NCBI RefSeq assembly: GCF_023065955.2
Contig: NC_079873.1
Coordinates: forward strand, 97,936,128 to 98,000,127
Source: Ursus arctos
Taxonomy: Eukaryota; Chordata; Mammalia; Carnivora; Ursidae
Direction of reading: 5' to 3'
Length of the DNA stretch: 64,000 nt
The notes below the pieces were generated by a model. That model did not search any database. It was not told the origin of the DNA and saw only the letters and a program-made list of their open reading frames with translations. The position numbers were made by a program, and so were the translations under genes. The stretch's first letter is position 1; every line of letters starts with the position of its first letter. This document shows positions 47,755 through 60,924 of the stretch, piece after piece.

Positions 47755-48540
47755 TACTAAGCTCTTTCTCCCTTCCTACCCTACCCATATTTCAAGGCCT
47801 TACCCAAATCAAATAATCTTCCAAGAAGCCTCTTCCTTCTCTTGAACTATTATTGCATTTATTTCCATCATTTGATTCATTTTTTAAAATAATTTTTATT
47901 TTGTTATATTAGTCACCATACAGTACATCCCCAGTTTTTGATGCAATGTTCCATGATTCATTAGTTGCGTATAACACCCAGTGCACTATGCAATATGTGC
48001 CCTCCTTACTACCCATCACCGGCCTATCCCAATCCCCCACCCCCTCCCCTCTGAAGCCCTCAGTTTGTTTCCCGGAGTCCACAAAGAACTTCTCAAACTC
48101 AATACACGTGAAACATTTGATTAACCACTATTTACTGAGCGTGGTCTGGGTAGCTACAGGACATACAATGATGAACAAGATGTAGTTCTTGCTCTCAAAG
48201 AGCTTTGAATATATGAGAGGAAATAGGACCAGTGCACAAATAATCATGTTGTAAAGGAAAATAAGTGCTCTAGGTATTCAAAGGAGTAAAGGTTATTTGG
48301 TTGGAGGATACTCCTCATTCTTAGCTGTCTCTATGCCCTTTATCTTTATTTTTCTTCTTAGTACTTATCACCCCCTAACATACCATGTCTTACTTGTTTA
48401 TTGCCTATTTTCTCCCAGTAGAATATTAGTTCCATGAGGCTGTGGCTGTTTTGTTCCTTCCTTTATCCTCAGTTACTAGAAGAATGTACGCAAACAGTAT
48501 GTTCTCCATACATATTTATTTAATGCATGAATGAATGAAT
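47755..48540 (+). repeat. L2 LINE, plus strand, split by later insertions
   Basis: 'ccatatttcaaggccttacc' and 'cttccaagaagcctcttcct' (47790-47850) belong to an L2 whose likely continuation is at 48330-48540: 'tttcttcttagtacttatca' + CCCCC, 'tagttccatgaggctgtggc', 'gcatgaatgaatgaatgag'. Between the two pieces lie a carnivore L1 end and an antisense L2-like piece. Confidence 0.55.
47884..48083 (-). mobile_element. Carnivore L1 3' end, antisense
   Basis: On the plus strand 'taattttattttgttatatt'-like sequence, 'cagtacatccccagtttttg', 'atgttccatgattcattagt', 'aacacccagtgcactatgca' and 'ccaatcccccaccccctccc' is the reversed end of the same L1 family seen at 9408-9614 and 12740-12960. No clean duplication was seen. 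Confidence 0.85.
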
Positions 48541-48870
48541 GAGAAAAGGGTATTTATGGGAAGTAGTATTGAAGATGGGCCTTAAAGGAGGGAGAAGATT
48601 TCAACAGAGCTGTTCAGAAGAATGTTCCACAGGAAAGGAACACTTTGTACCAAAACAAAGAGGAGAGAAACTTGTAAAGCTACGGTGTACGGTATGTGTT
48701 TATAGAGAGGAACAGTTGCAGATAGGGCTGGAGGGAAATGATGGCATCCTAGGGCCTTGAATGCCAGTCCTGAGGGTTTACTGAGTAAAGGATGGAAAGC
48801 CATTAAAGGTTTTGAAGAAGAGAGGAAATATCTGGATACATTAGAAAGACTGATCTTGAGTCAGAAGGTA
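48095..48870 (-). repeat. L2 LINE pieces, antisense
   Basis: 'gatgaacaagatgtagttct', 'tgctctcaaagagctttgaa' (48160-48210) and, after the plus-strand L2 tail, 'tagggccttgaatgccagtc', 'aaaggatggaaagccattaa' and 'aggttttgaagaagagagga' (48740-48830) read as reversed L2. The pieces surround a plus-strand L2 end at 48300-48540. Confidence 0.6.
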
Positions 48871-48984
48871 GGATGATTTAGAGCACGGAAACACAAGAAT
48901 AATAGAGAATTATGGAGCAATAATTCAGGTGAAATGACATAAAGATCTCAATTTAGGGTGGGCTCAACAGTTCACATGGGATAA

Positions 48985-50275
48985 GTCCATTCCAGTCAAC
49001 TATAAAATAAACAAGTGGAGCTATATCAAACTAGAGAGCTCTGCACAGCAAAAGAAACAATCAATAAATTGAAAAGGCAACCTACAGAATGGGAGAAAAT
49101 TATTTGCAAACCATATATCTGATAAGCTGTGAATATTCAAAATATATAAACAATTCATGTGACTCAACAGTAAAAAAGCAAATATTCCAACTCAATAGCA
49201 AAAAAAGCAAATAATCCAATTTAAAAATGGGCAAAGGACTTGAACATTTTTCCAAAAAAGACATACAGATGGCCAACGGGTATATGAAAAGGTGCTCAAC
49301 ATCACTAATCATTGGGGAAATTCAAATCAAACCCATAATGAGATATCACCTCATACCCCGTTAGGTTGGCTATTATCAAAAAGATAAGAAATAACAATGT
49401 TGGTAAGGATGTAGAGAAAAGGGAACCCTTATACTCTTATATACTATTGGTGGGTATGCAAAATGGTACAATTGTTTTGGAAAACAGTATGGTAGGTGCT
49501 CAAAAAATAGAACTACCATATGATCCAGCAACCCCACTTCTGGGTATATATCCAAAAGAACTGAAATCAAGATCCTGAAGATGTATCTGTACACCCACAT
49601 TCACTGCAGCAGTACTCACAATAGCCAAGATAAGGAAACAACCTAAATATCCTTTGATGAAAGAATGGATAAAGAAAATGTGATGTGTGTGTAATATACA
49701 ACATATAATACGTATATAAAAACACTCCATTGTGTGTATATATGTATGTATATATACCCACACAGCAAATATTATTCAGCCAAAAAAAAAAAAAAGGAAA
49801 TCCTGCCATCTGCAACAACATGGATGAATCTGGAGGGCATGATGCTAAGTAAACTAAGCCAGACAGAGAAAGACAAATACTGCACGGTATCACTTATGTG
49901 TGGGATCTATAAAGAATAAGAGCCAATTTCATAGAAACAGAAACTAGAATGGCTGCCAGTGCTGGAGGGAGGGGGAAATGGGGTGATGTAGGTCAAAGGG
50001 TACAAATTTTTAGTTTTAAGAAGAGTTCTGACAATCGAACATAGAGCATGGGCACTATAGTTAATAACACAGTATTATATACTGGAATGTTGTTGAGAGT
50101 AGATCCTAAGCATTCTTACCACAGCAAAAAAGTTGAGTATATGAGGTGATGGATGTGTTAATTATCTTGACCTTTTTAATCATTTCTACATTGTATAGGT
50201 ATATGAAATCAGCATGTTGTATATTTTAAATATATACTATACTTGTCAATTTTTCCTCAATAAAGTTTAAAAAAA
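48985..50275 (+). mobile_element. Old mammalian L1, 3' end of ORF2 and 3' UTR
   Basis: The end of ORF2 is recognisable ('aaggcaacctacagaatggg', 'gatggccaacgggtatatga', 'aactaccatatgatccagca', 'acccacattcactgcagcag', 'tctgcaacaacatggatgaa'). It is followed by a 3' untranslated end closing with 'ctcaataaagtttaaaaaaa'. Many stops and shifts are present; a TA/TG-rich stretch near 49685-49760 interrupts it. It is an inactive copy. Confidence 0.85.
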
Positions 50276-50732
50276 TCACATATTATTGAGGAAGTATAAA
50301 ACTGGGTTATCCTAAAGAGTGACAGAAATTTCAATGAACTTCAGATTATTATGAATTTTAAAAATCTTATTGTACTTTCAAGCATAAATCCTAAAAAACA
50401 AAAATTTATTTTTCAAACTAGCATAGAGAAAGTAATACTGAGATAAAAATAATTTATCTAAACTAAGGCAAGAAAGGGAAGGCACAGACTAGATGGATCA
50501 ATTAGAAAACATAAAGAAGATGGAAGATAAATCATAATAAAATAAAGAGCAATAAACTAAATGCTTATGTTAAAAGGTAAGAGTCATCACTCTGAATTAA
50601 AAAGTAAAATCTGAAGACATATATTTTACAAAAAATATATTTAAAATATAAAGAGACTGATTTATAATAATAAAAGTTATTTTCTCAAAGAGAAAAAAAG
50701 AAAGAAGACAATGTACAGGAAGATTATAGCCC

Positions 50733-50890
50733 GGCGCTTCTCAAACCTGAATGTGCTGAAGGCAGGGTGTCTTGCTAACACGCAGATTATGATTCAGTAG
50801 GTCTGAGGTCAGATATTTCTCACAAGTTCCCAAGTAATGCACATGCTACATGGTCCACAGCCTACACATTGAGAAGCAAGGTTCTCAGGG
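50733..50890 (-). mobile_element. MER5A-like DNA transposon copy, antisense
   Basis: 'gcgcttctcaaacctgaatg', 'gattatgattcagtaggtct', 'cacaagttcccaagtaatgc' and 'acacattgagaagcaaggtt' read as reversed MER5A. Confidence 0.72.
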
Positions 50891-53800
50891 CACTGGGATG
50901 CTAGGTATGGCAGCTAAGGAAGGGTCAAAACTGACCCTATGGTCGTTGAGTTTGGGTGACTCAGACAATGCCAGTAGCAAAAACAAGAAACCTAGAAGGA
51001 GCTGGTTAGTGTGAGAAGATGTGGAGTTTCAACAAGCAGATCTTTATTATTTATTGCCGTATTTTCTAATTATTTCCGATGTGCTAGTTTACTCTCTGTT
51101 TCTGTAGAATTCTCTGTTAAGTGGTGGTGGGGAGGGAAAGGATAGAAGAGGAGGGGCAAGAATTAGTTTGCCTTGGTTTTAAGCCACAAGGATCACACTT
51201 TAAGAGGGAAAATTCAATTTGGTCTCATTTCATACTGCCTTTATATTTTTCAGCCATCAACTCTTTCTCCACACCAAACACAGTTTAAAAACACACATGG
51301 TCTCTGTCCTTTGTGTTCGCTTGCTATAAAATTAACAGCCCATTAAGAAACACACCTGCAGTGGCTTTATTCAGAGGCCAATGCCTTCTAGCTTTTAACT
51401 CCCTAAAAGACCTCCATTATTGCTTTTTGTGTTAAGGCCAAGAGTAATAACTATTTTAAGAATGTTCACTGTTAACTGTTAATAATAGATTTCAAATGCA
51501 ATTTTGAACATAATTATGTATTACAGGACACATAATTTTGTGGAATTGACATTTATAATAAAATATGCCCTTTGAGATGATAGATGACCAACCGAGGACC
51601 TTATTTTTCACTGAAAGTTACTTTTTCCCATGTGAGACAGAACGGTCTTGTGCCCAAAGGATTGTTTATGCATTTAACTCTTAAGGTCCTGGAGCTGACA
51701 GATGTCTTCAAAGAGCAGACAATTAATAGACCGTGTTTATGCAGATACTTCTGTTCTCAACTTAATGTTCAGTTTGTTCAATCGCTATCCTCATCAGGGG
51801 CTCTTATCACTTCTTAAAATGCATCATGTGGTTGTTCAAACACTATTATAAATATAAAATAATTTAAAATTAGGTTCTACAAGCACTATTTTAAAGGTGC
51901 TACAAACAGCATTTAATGAATGCAGACACTGTCATTTTAAAAAATCAGGGCAAAACTGGCTGATGGACATTAACCTTTATATATGAGCCTTACCAAATGC
52001 TACACCATGTCTTCCTTCTGCACTTTATAGCATCATATACTGCATAATGAGGCTACTTAAATGTTATTCACTAAATCAAAAGAAACTTGTGAAGTTGTGT
52101 TGTTGGAGCTTCCTGGTTACTAGCATTAGTAAATATCTGAAGCATATATACTAAGTCATTTACAAAAATGATTTTAAAAGGTGGTCTTACCCTTTGAGAG
52201 CCTGCATCATAGTTAAAACAAGATAGGTGAAGAGACATGACAACATGAATGAACATGTGGACTATAATTTAAATAAAAATAGCATAGCAAGCTAGCTGCT
52301 GCAATTTGGTATTAAAGAGAAATTCTCACAGCTTGCAGATGGAAAATTTTTCAGCCTCTAACCTTTAGAGTTGAGTGCATCAGAAAGGGGGACGTCTCCC
52401 TGTTAGCAATCTACATCACTAAATAGCCCGCTCCATTTTATCTTCTCTCGAAATTTGTTACAGGTTACAACATAGTGGTTCTTAGTTAATTTACTATTTC
52501 ATTTTTTTTCCTTAATGTAGCTCAAAGGGGAAAACTAAAGAGAAGAAAATGACATGCAGACAAACAATACGGAATGTGATTTCAGGAAGACATTCTGCGC
52601 CAGGATAAGGAAGTGGAATAATTTTGGCCAAACTTAACCTGGACTTTGATCCCTCATTTGCAAAGTGTCAGCAGCGGTCCTAAAATACGGCACTAAGGTA
52701 GGGATTTTGTAGCATGAATGTTTTAATTGTCATTTAATCACTTAGATTGCTACAGCATATCAGAAGGTCCTGGAAGACCGTATTCTTCAGGGGCAGAACA
52801 CTCCCTTGCAGAAATGTAAGAGGAAGAGCAAACAGCCACGGATCATATCAAACTGTGCAGTACTGTCATTAGCACAGTCCCACCAATATCCACCAATTTA
52901 GTTTGAGCTAAACACTCTCTTTATAGCTTGCAACACAGGCATCAACTGCTGAGTGGGAAAAACCAATGGCAGATGGGCCGTGTGGAAGGATGGCATGCTA
53001 ACGGACAGTTGCTTAGTTCAAAAGGAAAAGGTCAAGCTACCTGGAAGGTAAATACAGAGGCCCGGAATTGGTGACAGACACTGTGTGCAGTGGCTGTATT
53101 GACTAAACCAAGACTTCATTATCTCTAGACTCAGACACATACCTGAATACTAAGAACATAATTATTAACAAAATTGTCCTTATAAGATAGGGGTAAGGAA
53201 CTCTATTCTGGACATACACGTATTTATTTTTTCTATTTAAGGTAGCTAGACTGGATTTAATCATCCTGCACAAAACTCGGCGCAACATGAGTAGAAGACA
53301 CTGACATGTGGTCATTAAAAAGATTCTCATATCAGGTCCTCATGTAAAAATGACCAGGTTAAAGGCTGTGGTATTGTCCGTAATAGCAATCTTAGCAGTC
53401 TTTTAAGGGGTTTGCAAGTTCCATAAAATGTATCTAAGCAAAGAAGATACCGGCTTTATTAACTGAAGGGAATGTTGTCCAAAGGGATGAAAAAGAAACA
53501 TGCCTTAAGATTATATTTGCCCGTCATGTCATCCTATGGCATGTCCCAAACCCTCAAAAGATATCAACAAATACCTTTGGTATGGCCTTTCACCTGAATT
53601 AGTCTTAGTGTGTGTCTCATGTGTTAAGTACCGTCTCCCTTCTGTTCCTTCAAACACAGTAATTGTTTCATAGTTAACAAATCATTATGAAATTTAGAGT
53701 ATCAGTGCTTGGAACAAAATGAGGAGGGGAAATGAACCCCGAATTCCTGTGATCAAAAGCTGTGAAGAGATATAAAGGGGTCAGTGAAAACCTATCCTAC

Positions 53801-55074
53801 CCTTCCCATCTAAGAAGTAGCCATGTATAATTTTCTTTATATGAACTGTTGAAGAAAAATATGTATTCAACTCAGTTCTTCAGGAAGGGATTTTCCAGAC
53901 GGTGTATTGCACATGTTTTTTTATATCGGTTCTATAACCCAGGAGTATGCAGGAGAAAGAAAAGGAAGAATGAACCTTGTACCTAGTAGGAACTTGGTAA
54001 ATATTGTTTCGATGAATTAACAAACTAGTAATCTTGATAACTTATTTAGTAATGTTGATCATTTATTTTGACATTTTGGTACAAGGTTTAGTGGGAGGAA
54101 GAACTGAAACATCTCCACACGGAGACCTTTGGGGATTAACTGAGAATAAAATGTGTTTAGAAATAAAATACCTCTGCCTTCCTGACACTGATAATAGACA
54201 GCTGATTGTGTGGGAAAGTCCATTAGTGAATATTACACTTGAGAAATACATTAGTGTGTAAGTGTAAACAATTACGTCCAGACACTGAAAGACTTCAGAC
54301 TCCAGTACAGTAGCCCCTCTAGTATTACATGCATCTTCCCAGACAGAAGTGAAATGGTATTGTTAAAATCTCACCATTAATTAAAAGGCGAATTTTGAAT
54401 TGCATTTGACCCTGTGTATCTGTTTGTTGAACATATTATTGTTTAAAAGACATAATTCTCATCTTAGAAGTATTTCTTCAAGTTCTGTCATAAGGATTTC
54501 CACTTTCCTAAAAATTTTTTTTAGATTTCACAGTTCTTCCGGTGTGTTACAATGACCACTAAGTAGTATTCACAAACATTAGTTTCCAAATTTCAGGCTC
54601 TCCTGACTTGATATACAATCTCATACTGTGAAACACAAATTGTGTTTGCAGAATGTCAGTCTGTGGATTATTACCAATGGTACATGAAGTAGTCAATCTC
54701 TTTGAATTTCATTGGTAAAAACTTGAACTGACTCAGAATCATGGGTCAACATGGTATAAAACACCTTCTTAAAAGAAAATAGTATTGCCACTAGCAAAAA
54801 AACCCCAACAACACCATATTCAAAGGTTAATGAATAAATATGGACCATGCAATGAAAAGTCAAAAAAGGAAATTAAAGAAATGATTTCCACTTATAATAT
54901 CATCAAAAAGAATTAAAAAAAAACTTAGGGATACGCTTAAAAAAAGCTGCAAGTTGGGGTGCCTGAGTGGCTCAGTTGGGTGAGTGTCCAATTCTTGGTT
55001 TCAGCTCAGGTCATGATCTCAGGGCCCTGGGATGGAGCCCCACATTGGGCTCCATGTTCAGTGGGGAGTCTGCT

Positions 55075-55298
55075 TTGAAGATTCTTTTTAATTTTTTTAA
55101 AAAGATTTTATTTATTTATTTGTCGGTGGGGGGAGAGAGCACAAGCAGGAGGAATAGCAGGCAGAGGGAGAAGCAAGCTCCCCGCTGAGCAAGGAGACTG
55201 ATGTAGGACTTGATTCCAGGACCCCAGGATCATGATCTGAGCTGAAGGGAGATACTTTACCACTGAGCCACCCAGGCGTCCCTGCTTGAAGATTCTTT
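55075..55298 (-). mobile_element. Carnivore SINE (inner), antisense
   Basis: A complete reversed SINE (55088-55285): 'aaaaagattttatttattta', 'gagggagaagcaagctcccc', 'ccaggatcatgatctgagct' and 'ccactgagccacccaggcgt' + CCC. The 13-base duplication TTGAAGATTCTTT at 55075-55087 and 55286-55298 is perfect and lies inside the outer SINE. Confidence 0.9.
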
Positions 55299-55347
55299 CC
55301 TTCTCCCTCTGCCCCTCCCCAACCCAGCTCACGCTGGCTCCCTCTCT

Positions 55348-55351
55348 AAAA

Positions 55352-55393
<42 letters not shown>
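55348..55393 (+). repeat. (AAAT)n microsatellite in SINE tail
   Basis: About eleven AAAT units in the tail of the outer SINE. Confidence 0.9.
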
Positions 55394-55395
<2 letters not shown>

Positions 55396-57091
55396 CTTTT
55401 TTTAAAAAGTTGCAAGACTTGTACACTGAGAAATACAAAACATCATTGAAAGAAATTAAAGAAGGCCTAAATAAATGGAAACACCCATATTCATGGACTT
55501 TAAGATATACTATTATTAAAATGGCAATACTTCCTAAGCTGATTTATGGATTCAATTCAATCCCTACCAAAATTCTAACTCCCATTTTCCAGAAATACAC
55601 AAGCTGAGGTAAAATTCATATGGAAATTCAAGGAACCCAGAATAACTAAAGCAATCTTAAAAAAATAAATAGGAAAACACTGGAGGCCTCCCACTTCCTG
55701 ATTTCAAAACTTATTACAAAGCTACAGTAATGGTACTGGTATTATACGGTAGATATATAGATCAAATGGAATAGAAGTGAAAATGAAGAAATAAAACGTC
55801 ATATTTATGGTCAACTGAATTTCAACAAGGGCACCAAGATAATTCAATGGGGGAAAGAATAGCCTTTTCAACCAGTGAACTGGTGATGGACAAGTGGATA
55901 TCCACAAGCAAAAGAGTGAAGTTGAACCACTCCCTCATGCCATATATACAAAAATTAACTCAAAATGGACCAAATATCTACATTTAAGAACTAAACCTAT
56001 AAAATTCTCAGATGAAAGCACAGGCATAAATCTTTGTGACCTGGGATTTGGCAATAGTTTCTTAGACATGAGATCAAAAGCACATACAACAAAAGCAACA
56101 ATAGATACATTTGACTTCTTCAAAATTAAAAACTTTTGTGCCTCAGAGGACATCATCAAGAAAGTGAAGAGACTGTCTACAGAATGGGAGAAAACATTTG
56201 CAAATCATATATTGGAAAAGAGACTTGTATTTAGAATACATTATGAAGACTTAACAAACTCACCAATAAAAATACAAATAAACCAATTGAAAAATGGTCA
56301 AAGGATCTGAATAGATGTTTCTTCAAAGAAGAAATACAAATGGCCAATAAGCACAGGAAAAGAGGCTCAATATCATTAGTCACCAAGGACATGCAAGTTA
56401 AAACCACAATGAGATACCACTTCATACCCACTAGAATAGCTAAAATAAGAATGATAAACAATAACAGGTGTTGACAGATATGGAGAAATTGGCACCCTTT
56501 TACCCTTGGCCTCTCAAAAAAACTGAAAACAGGTGTTCTAATGAAAACTTGTACATGAATGCTTATAGCAGTATTATCCATAATAACCAAAAAAAGTGAA
56601 AATCCACAAAAGGTCCATCAATTGATGAGTGGATAAACAAAATATGATATACTCCCACGGTGGAATATTATTCAACCATAAAAAGGAATGACATATCAGT
56701 ACATGCCACAACATGGGCCAACTTTGAAAACATTATGTTAACTGAAAGAAACCAGACACAAAAGAATACATATTATATGATTCCATTTATATAAAATGTA
56801 CACATAGGCAAATCTATAAAGACAGGAAATAGATTAGTGGTTGCCAGGGGCTGGGGAGAAGTGGGGATATGGGGTAACTGCCAACGCCTATGAGGTTTCT
56901 TTTCGGTGTGATGAAAATGTTCTAGAACTAAATAGTGATAACGGCTACACAACTCTGAATATGCTAAGAACTGCTAAATTGCACACTTTAAATCAGTGAA
57001 TTATACAGTACGTAAATTATAGCTCAATAAAGCTGTTCCAAAAGATATGGTTCTAAGCTCTAAATTGGCATGCAGAGCTTGCACGCGCGTG

Positions 57092-57117
57092 CACACACAC
57101 ACACACACACACACACA
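57092..57117 (+). repeat. (CA)13 microsatellite
   Basis: CA run directly after GCACGCGCGTG, about 50 bases beyond the end of the L1. Confidence 0.92.
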
Positions 57118-57676
57118 ATCATGAACTGTCATAAGAGTTTTGATGTGTTTCCAAGTGGTTTTAGATGGTCACCTACTACCTAAAAGCTGAACTATCGCCT
57201 GGCCAGTATTTTAGAACATGTAATTGGCAGCACACGGCAGGGATGCCTCTTTTCTATATTTTTAGACAATGCTAGATGTTAGTTCTATGTAGATTATTAG
57301 GATCACATCTTCTATACTGGGATGGTGGCAGGAGGGCTTGACATGGCTCAATTTATCCAGCACCCACTTTTGTGTCTTAGAATGTAAGTCCCCAGAGACA
57401 GGGAAGTCATGGCTGTCTAAAATCTTGACATCAACCTACCGGGCATTTGATACAGGCAATTATATTACGGCGCACCTATCCCACAGTTGAGAGTACTGAG
57501 GGGGTTGTACAGCTTCATGTTCCAGGCCTTGGGGAAAAGCAGCAGCCCGCAGGGGCACCGGTTCTCATGGGTTGTCCTATTTGCTATTGCCTTTAATTTC
57601 TATCTTTAAGGAACCCGGAAAATCTTCAATAATATCAAATTAAAACTTCTTCTCACAAGCAAAACTCACTACGTGT

Positions 57677-57910
57677 AGTAACAATAATACTGGGGCGCCT
57701 GGGTGGTTCAGTCAGTGAAGCATCTGCCTTCGGCTCAGGTCATGATCTCAGGGTCTTGGGATCGAGCCCCATGTCCATTGGCTCCCTTCTCAGTGGGGAG
57801 TCTGCTTCTCCCTCTCTCTCTGCTGCCCCCCCCCACTCATGCTCTCTCTCTCTCACGCTGTTTCAAATAAATAAATAAAATCTTTAAAAAAACCCAGTAA
57901 CAACAATAGT
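57677..57910 (+). mobile_element. Carnivore tRNA-derived SINE
   Basis: The element (57692-57895) has 'gggcgcctgggtggttcagt', 'ggctcaggtcatgatctcag', 'ttgggatcgagccccatgtc', a (CT)n stretch and 'aaataaataaataaaatctt'. The flanks AGTAACAATAATACT and AGTAACAACAATAGT are a duplication with two mismatches in 15. Confidence 0.9.
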
Positions 57911-60149
57911 AATACAAAATCGGGCTAGATAGTAGCATCCATGGAACACTTACTGGGTCCTCTTTTGGAACTCCTACCTCTCATTTCCACAATATCAAAA
58001 TCTCATACTCAGTGTGCCATAAAATTCCGTGTCCCAGTTTCTCTCTGAGGCTCCTCCCTCCTCTTTTCTCTTGTCCAGACTTTGGTCTCTTCACTCTCTC
58101 TTTTCTTACTGGCATTCTCAATGTCTCCCTCTCTACTGGTTTCTTATTCTTCATCTTCAAACAAGCACAAGTCTCTCTTTAAAAAAACGAAAAACAAAAA
58201 AACAACTAAAATGACCCAACTGCCCCTCAACCTAGTTATCATACTATTTATCTCCTTCCTTTCCTTGCCAAGCTGTCTCCATCTGCTGCCTCTATTGCTT
58301 CATTATCCATTTACCACTTAGGCTATTACCATCTGCATTTTCCCCCACTACTCTATTAGTCCATTCTCCTAAATATGCGCTCTTTAAGGTCAACTTGGAT
58401 TGATTTTTCTGGTTTCTCAAGGCCCAGCTCAAACTACTTCTATAATAAACAATCATCTTTTCATCTTTTGTCTTTTAAGCCTCTTAATCACCTAAGCATC
58501 CTATCTCTACTTCTGTATGCCAGTTGGTTGCATGCGAGTTTGCATTGTGGGCATGTATGCGTGTTTCCTCTAGCTCTCCTGTCGAACAGGATGTTTCTCA
58601 AGGGCAAAAGCTCTCTTCTGCTTCATTTGTGAGCATTCTAGAGTATTTAGTACAGTTAAAATGGCATCTTGACTCACATAGCACTAAAAATCATGAACTT
58701 TTATGCCTGTAAATACTAAGGTTTCAGTTTTCTTCCCTTGATATTATTTTCATGGAGAGGTTGGGTGATAAAGATACCTTCTGTGGGATATATAGTGGAC
58801 ACAGCAAAAGGCAAGGAAAACAACTAAGGGAAAATGTAGTTACAAGAAGAGTTCAGAAGTAAAACCAGAGGCTCATGGTATTAGAAAGGTGAAAGCCAAG
58901 AAAGGATATGTGATTATAATCTACGGGAGCGCCGAAGTTACGCAAAGGGAAATGTAGACTTGTGCATTAAATCCTGGAACTCTAAGATTTTGTTTTCAAA
59001 AGCACATTTTATATATGAGAATTACCTTTGACTTCATGCAAAAGTGAGTAAATGTTTGAACTTCCTCCAAAAATAATATAGGCGGAAAGATATAAACAGA
59101 TACTCAACAGAATTAGGAACACACATGGTTTGTGAATTTTCTACAATGCACTGTTTCTCTCAAAGAACTATGATGGTATAAAGATGCTGTGGGAAGATCC
59201 CTTAGCTTCTGAAGGACTACTCCAGGAGGATCAATATGCCATTCCATAGTACACCACCACTTAGCGCCCCTGTCAGGTGTATACTGCTAGGCTAGAGGGA
59301 CCACAGGAAAGGTGTCTATTAGTTAAACAAACAAACAAAAGTAAAATGAGGATTAAAATGAAACAAGAAGGAAACATTAAACATATATGACCAAGAATAT
59401 TTAACATGAATTTTTTATACCGTAAATAAGTTTGCCTTTTAGCATAGTGAACCCTTCCCATAAATCTGTTTTAGAAGTCAGGTCTCCAGTATGCTTTAGA
59501 AAAGCTTTTGTTAAAACTGAAGTATATTGATAAAGTGATTTAATATAGTTGAAAACAAGCTGCAGCACTCTAGCTGGGCCCCCTGAAACCTTGTATTAGA
59601 GAAACATCTATATAGCATTATAGGAAACATTTACTGTAATTTGCCATCAATCTTTAAAAATAATAATGTTACGCTCCCAACATTGTTGTCTTTGTTAGTG
59701 CATTACTACTATTTTATTCATGTGGTTTGTTGTGCTTATATGAATTATTCCCAATTCTACCACAATGTCCTGGGCTCTAATATCCTTTAAGTAAAAGATA
59801 CTGAAACTATGGGTTGACTCAAAGGGCAGCTGAGTGCATTTTAATATCCACATGTCCTATGAACCAATATTGAAGAACCACAGAGTTATACTGCAGGACT
59901 GTGTTCCATCTGAACGTACAGTGATTACCTGGGTGGGGTTGGTGCAGTTCTTTACTTTGTACCACAAAATGACCCTTTACCTACTGGCTGGGCCTGTGAA
60001 ATAAATGTCAATGAAACTATAAGTAAATCTGAAATTCAAGCTTTTACAAGGTCCGCAATCATCATCAAATAAATTGCTCCCAATATAAATATGCTGCAGG
60101 TAAAACAAAACAAAACACCTCAACAACAACAAAGCCAAAAAACAAGTAG

Positions 60150-60150
<1 letters not shown>

Positions 60151-60184
<34 letters not shown>
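60151..60184 (+). repeat. (AC)17 microsatellite
   Basis: Pure AC run following an A-rich stretch (60100-60150); probably polymorphic. Confidence 0.95.
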
Positions 60185-60188
<4 letters not shown>

Positions 60189-60494
60189 CTCCAGCTGGGT
60201 CTACAATGAAAGGAGGTCATCAAAAGTACTTTTGGGCTGTTAACTTTCAGTTCCCAAGGTGTGTGGGTGTTCTGCTTTGAGGAGTAGGGAGAGTCTTCTT
60301 GAACCCAGGTCTTTGGAGGGAAATGTAAGATTTGCAAAGTACTCTTACGGAAAAGATATACATTTGACCATATGCATGCAGATTTTTAATCAAGACAGCT
60401 GCTACTTAAACAACTGGCCTTGAGAAAAGAAGTTTTAAAAGAAGAAAGAAGAGGCTCCAGGAAGGGTCTTGGGCTAACATTTAGGAAAGACTAG

Positions 60495-60690
60495 ATCCTC
60501 CTTTCAGCTGTGCCTGTAGTTATGTCTGTTATGCAAGCCAAGTCTCTTAACCTTCTTGTGTTTTCCTTTTCAAGTGTAAAACAAGGGTAACAATAGCTGC
60601 TGCGGCATAAAACTGTTCTGTGGATAAAAGACATTAAAGTATTTTGAAATTGTAAATGCTCTCTAAGTGCAGACTGTTATTGTTACATAG
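60495..60690 (+). repeat. MIR SINE
   Basis: 'gccaagtctcttaaccttct', 'gtgtaaaacaagggtaacaa' and 'aactgttctgtggataaaag' with a decayed tail are in MIR order. Confidence 0.6.
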
Positions 60691-60924
60691 ATGTCAAAAA
60701 TCCAAACTTACAAGGCAGAAAACTGGGAATTAATTCTTTGAATTACAACAAAATTCTCTGCAAGTAATTTAATGGCAAAGTGGCTTTCACATTTTACAGA
60801 CATACGTTTCAACCATTTTCCAGGAGTGTACACGCCTTTTGCAAAAATAGGTCCACTTTTATTCAGAACGGCTAATTATTCTTCCTTAACTGCAGAATTC
60901 GAATTCACTGACTCATAATGTACA

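Larger units (their letters stand above)
54941..55416 (+). mobile_element. Carnivore SINE (outer), split by a second SINE
   Basis: The outer element (54954-55403) has a 'ggggtgcctgagtggctcag' head, 'gatctcagggccctgggatg', then after the inner copy 'ccttctccctctgcccctcc' and a long AAAT tail. The flanks AAAAAGCTGCAAG (54941-54953) and AAAAAGTTGCAAG (55404-55416) are a duplication with one mismatch. Confidence 0.88.
54840..57042 (+). mobile_element. Old mammalian L1, 3' third of ORF2 and 3' UTR, with nested SINEs
   Basis: L1 ORF2 sequence is interrupted by two SINEs (54941-55416), then resumes with 'acttgtacactgagaaatac'. Peptide remnants include LKEIKEGLNKWKHPYSWTL and LPKLIYGFNSIPTKI (55446-55580). 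Others at 55970-56290 include WTKYLHLRTKPIKFSDES and RLSTEWEKTFANHILEKR. The 3' end closes with 'attatagctcaataaagctg'. Multiple stops make it inactive. Confidence 0.85.

Noticed and set aside
49366..49919. Plus- and minus-strand frames of 61-108 codons
   Set aside because: They fall within the 3' end of an old L1; the minus-strand frames are antisense.
55894..56310. 138-codon plus-strand frame
   Set aside because: It is decayed L1 ORF2 sequence, part of the old L1 at 54840-57042, not a host gene.
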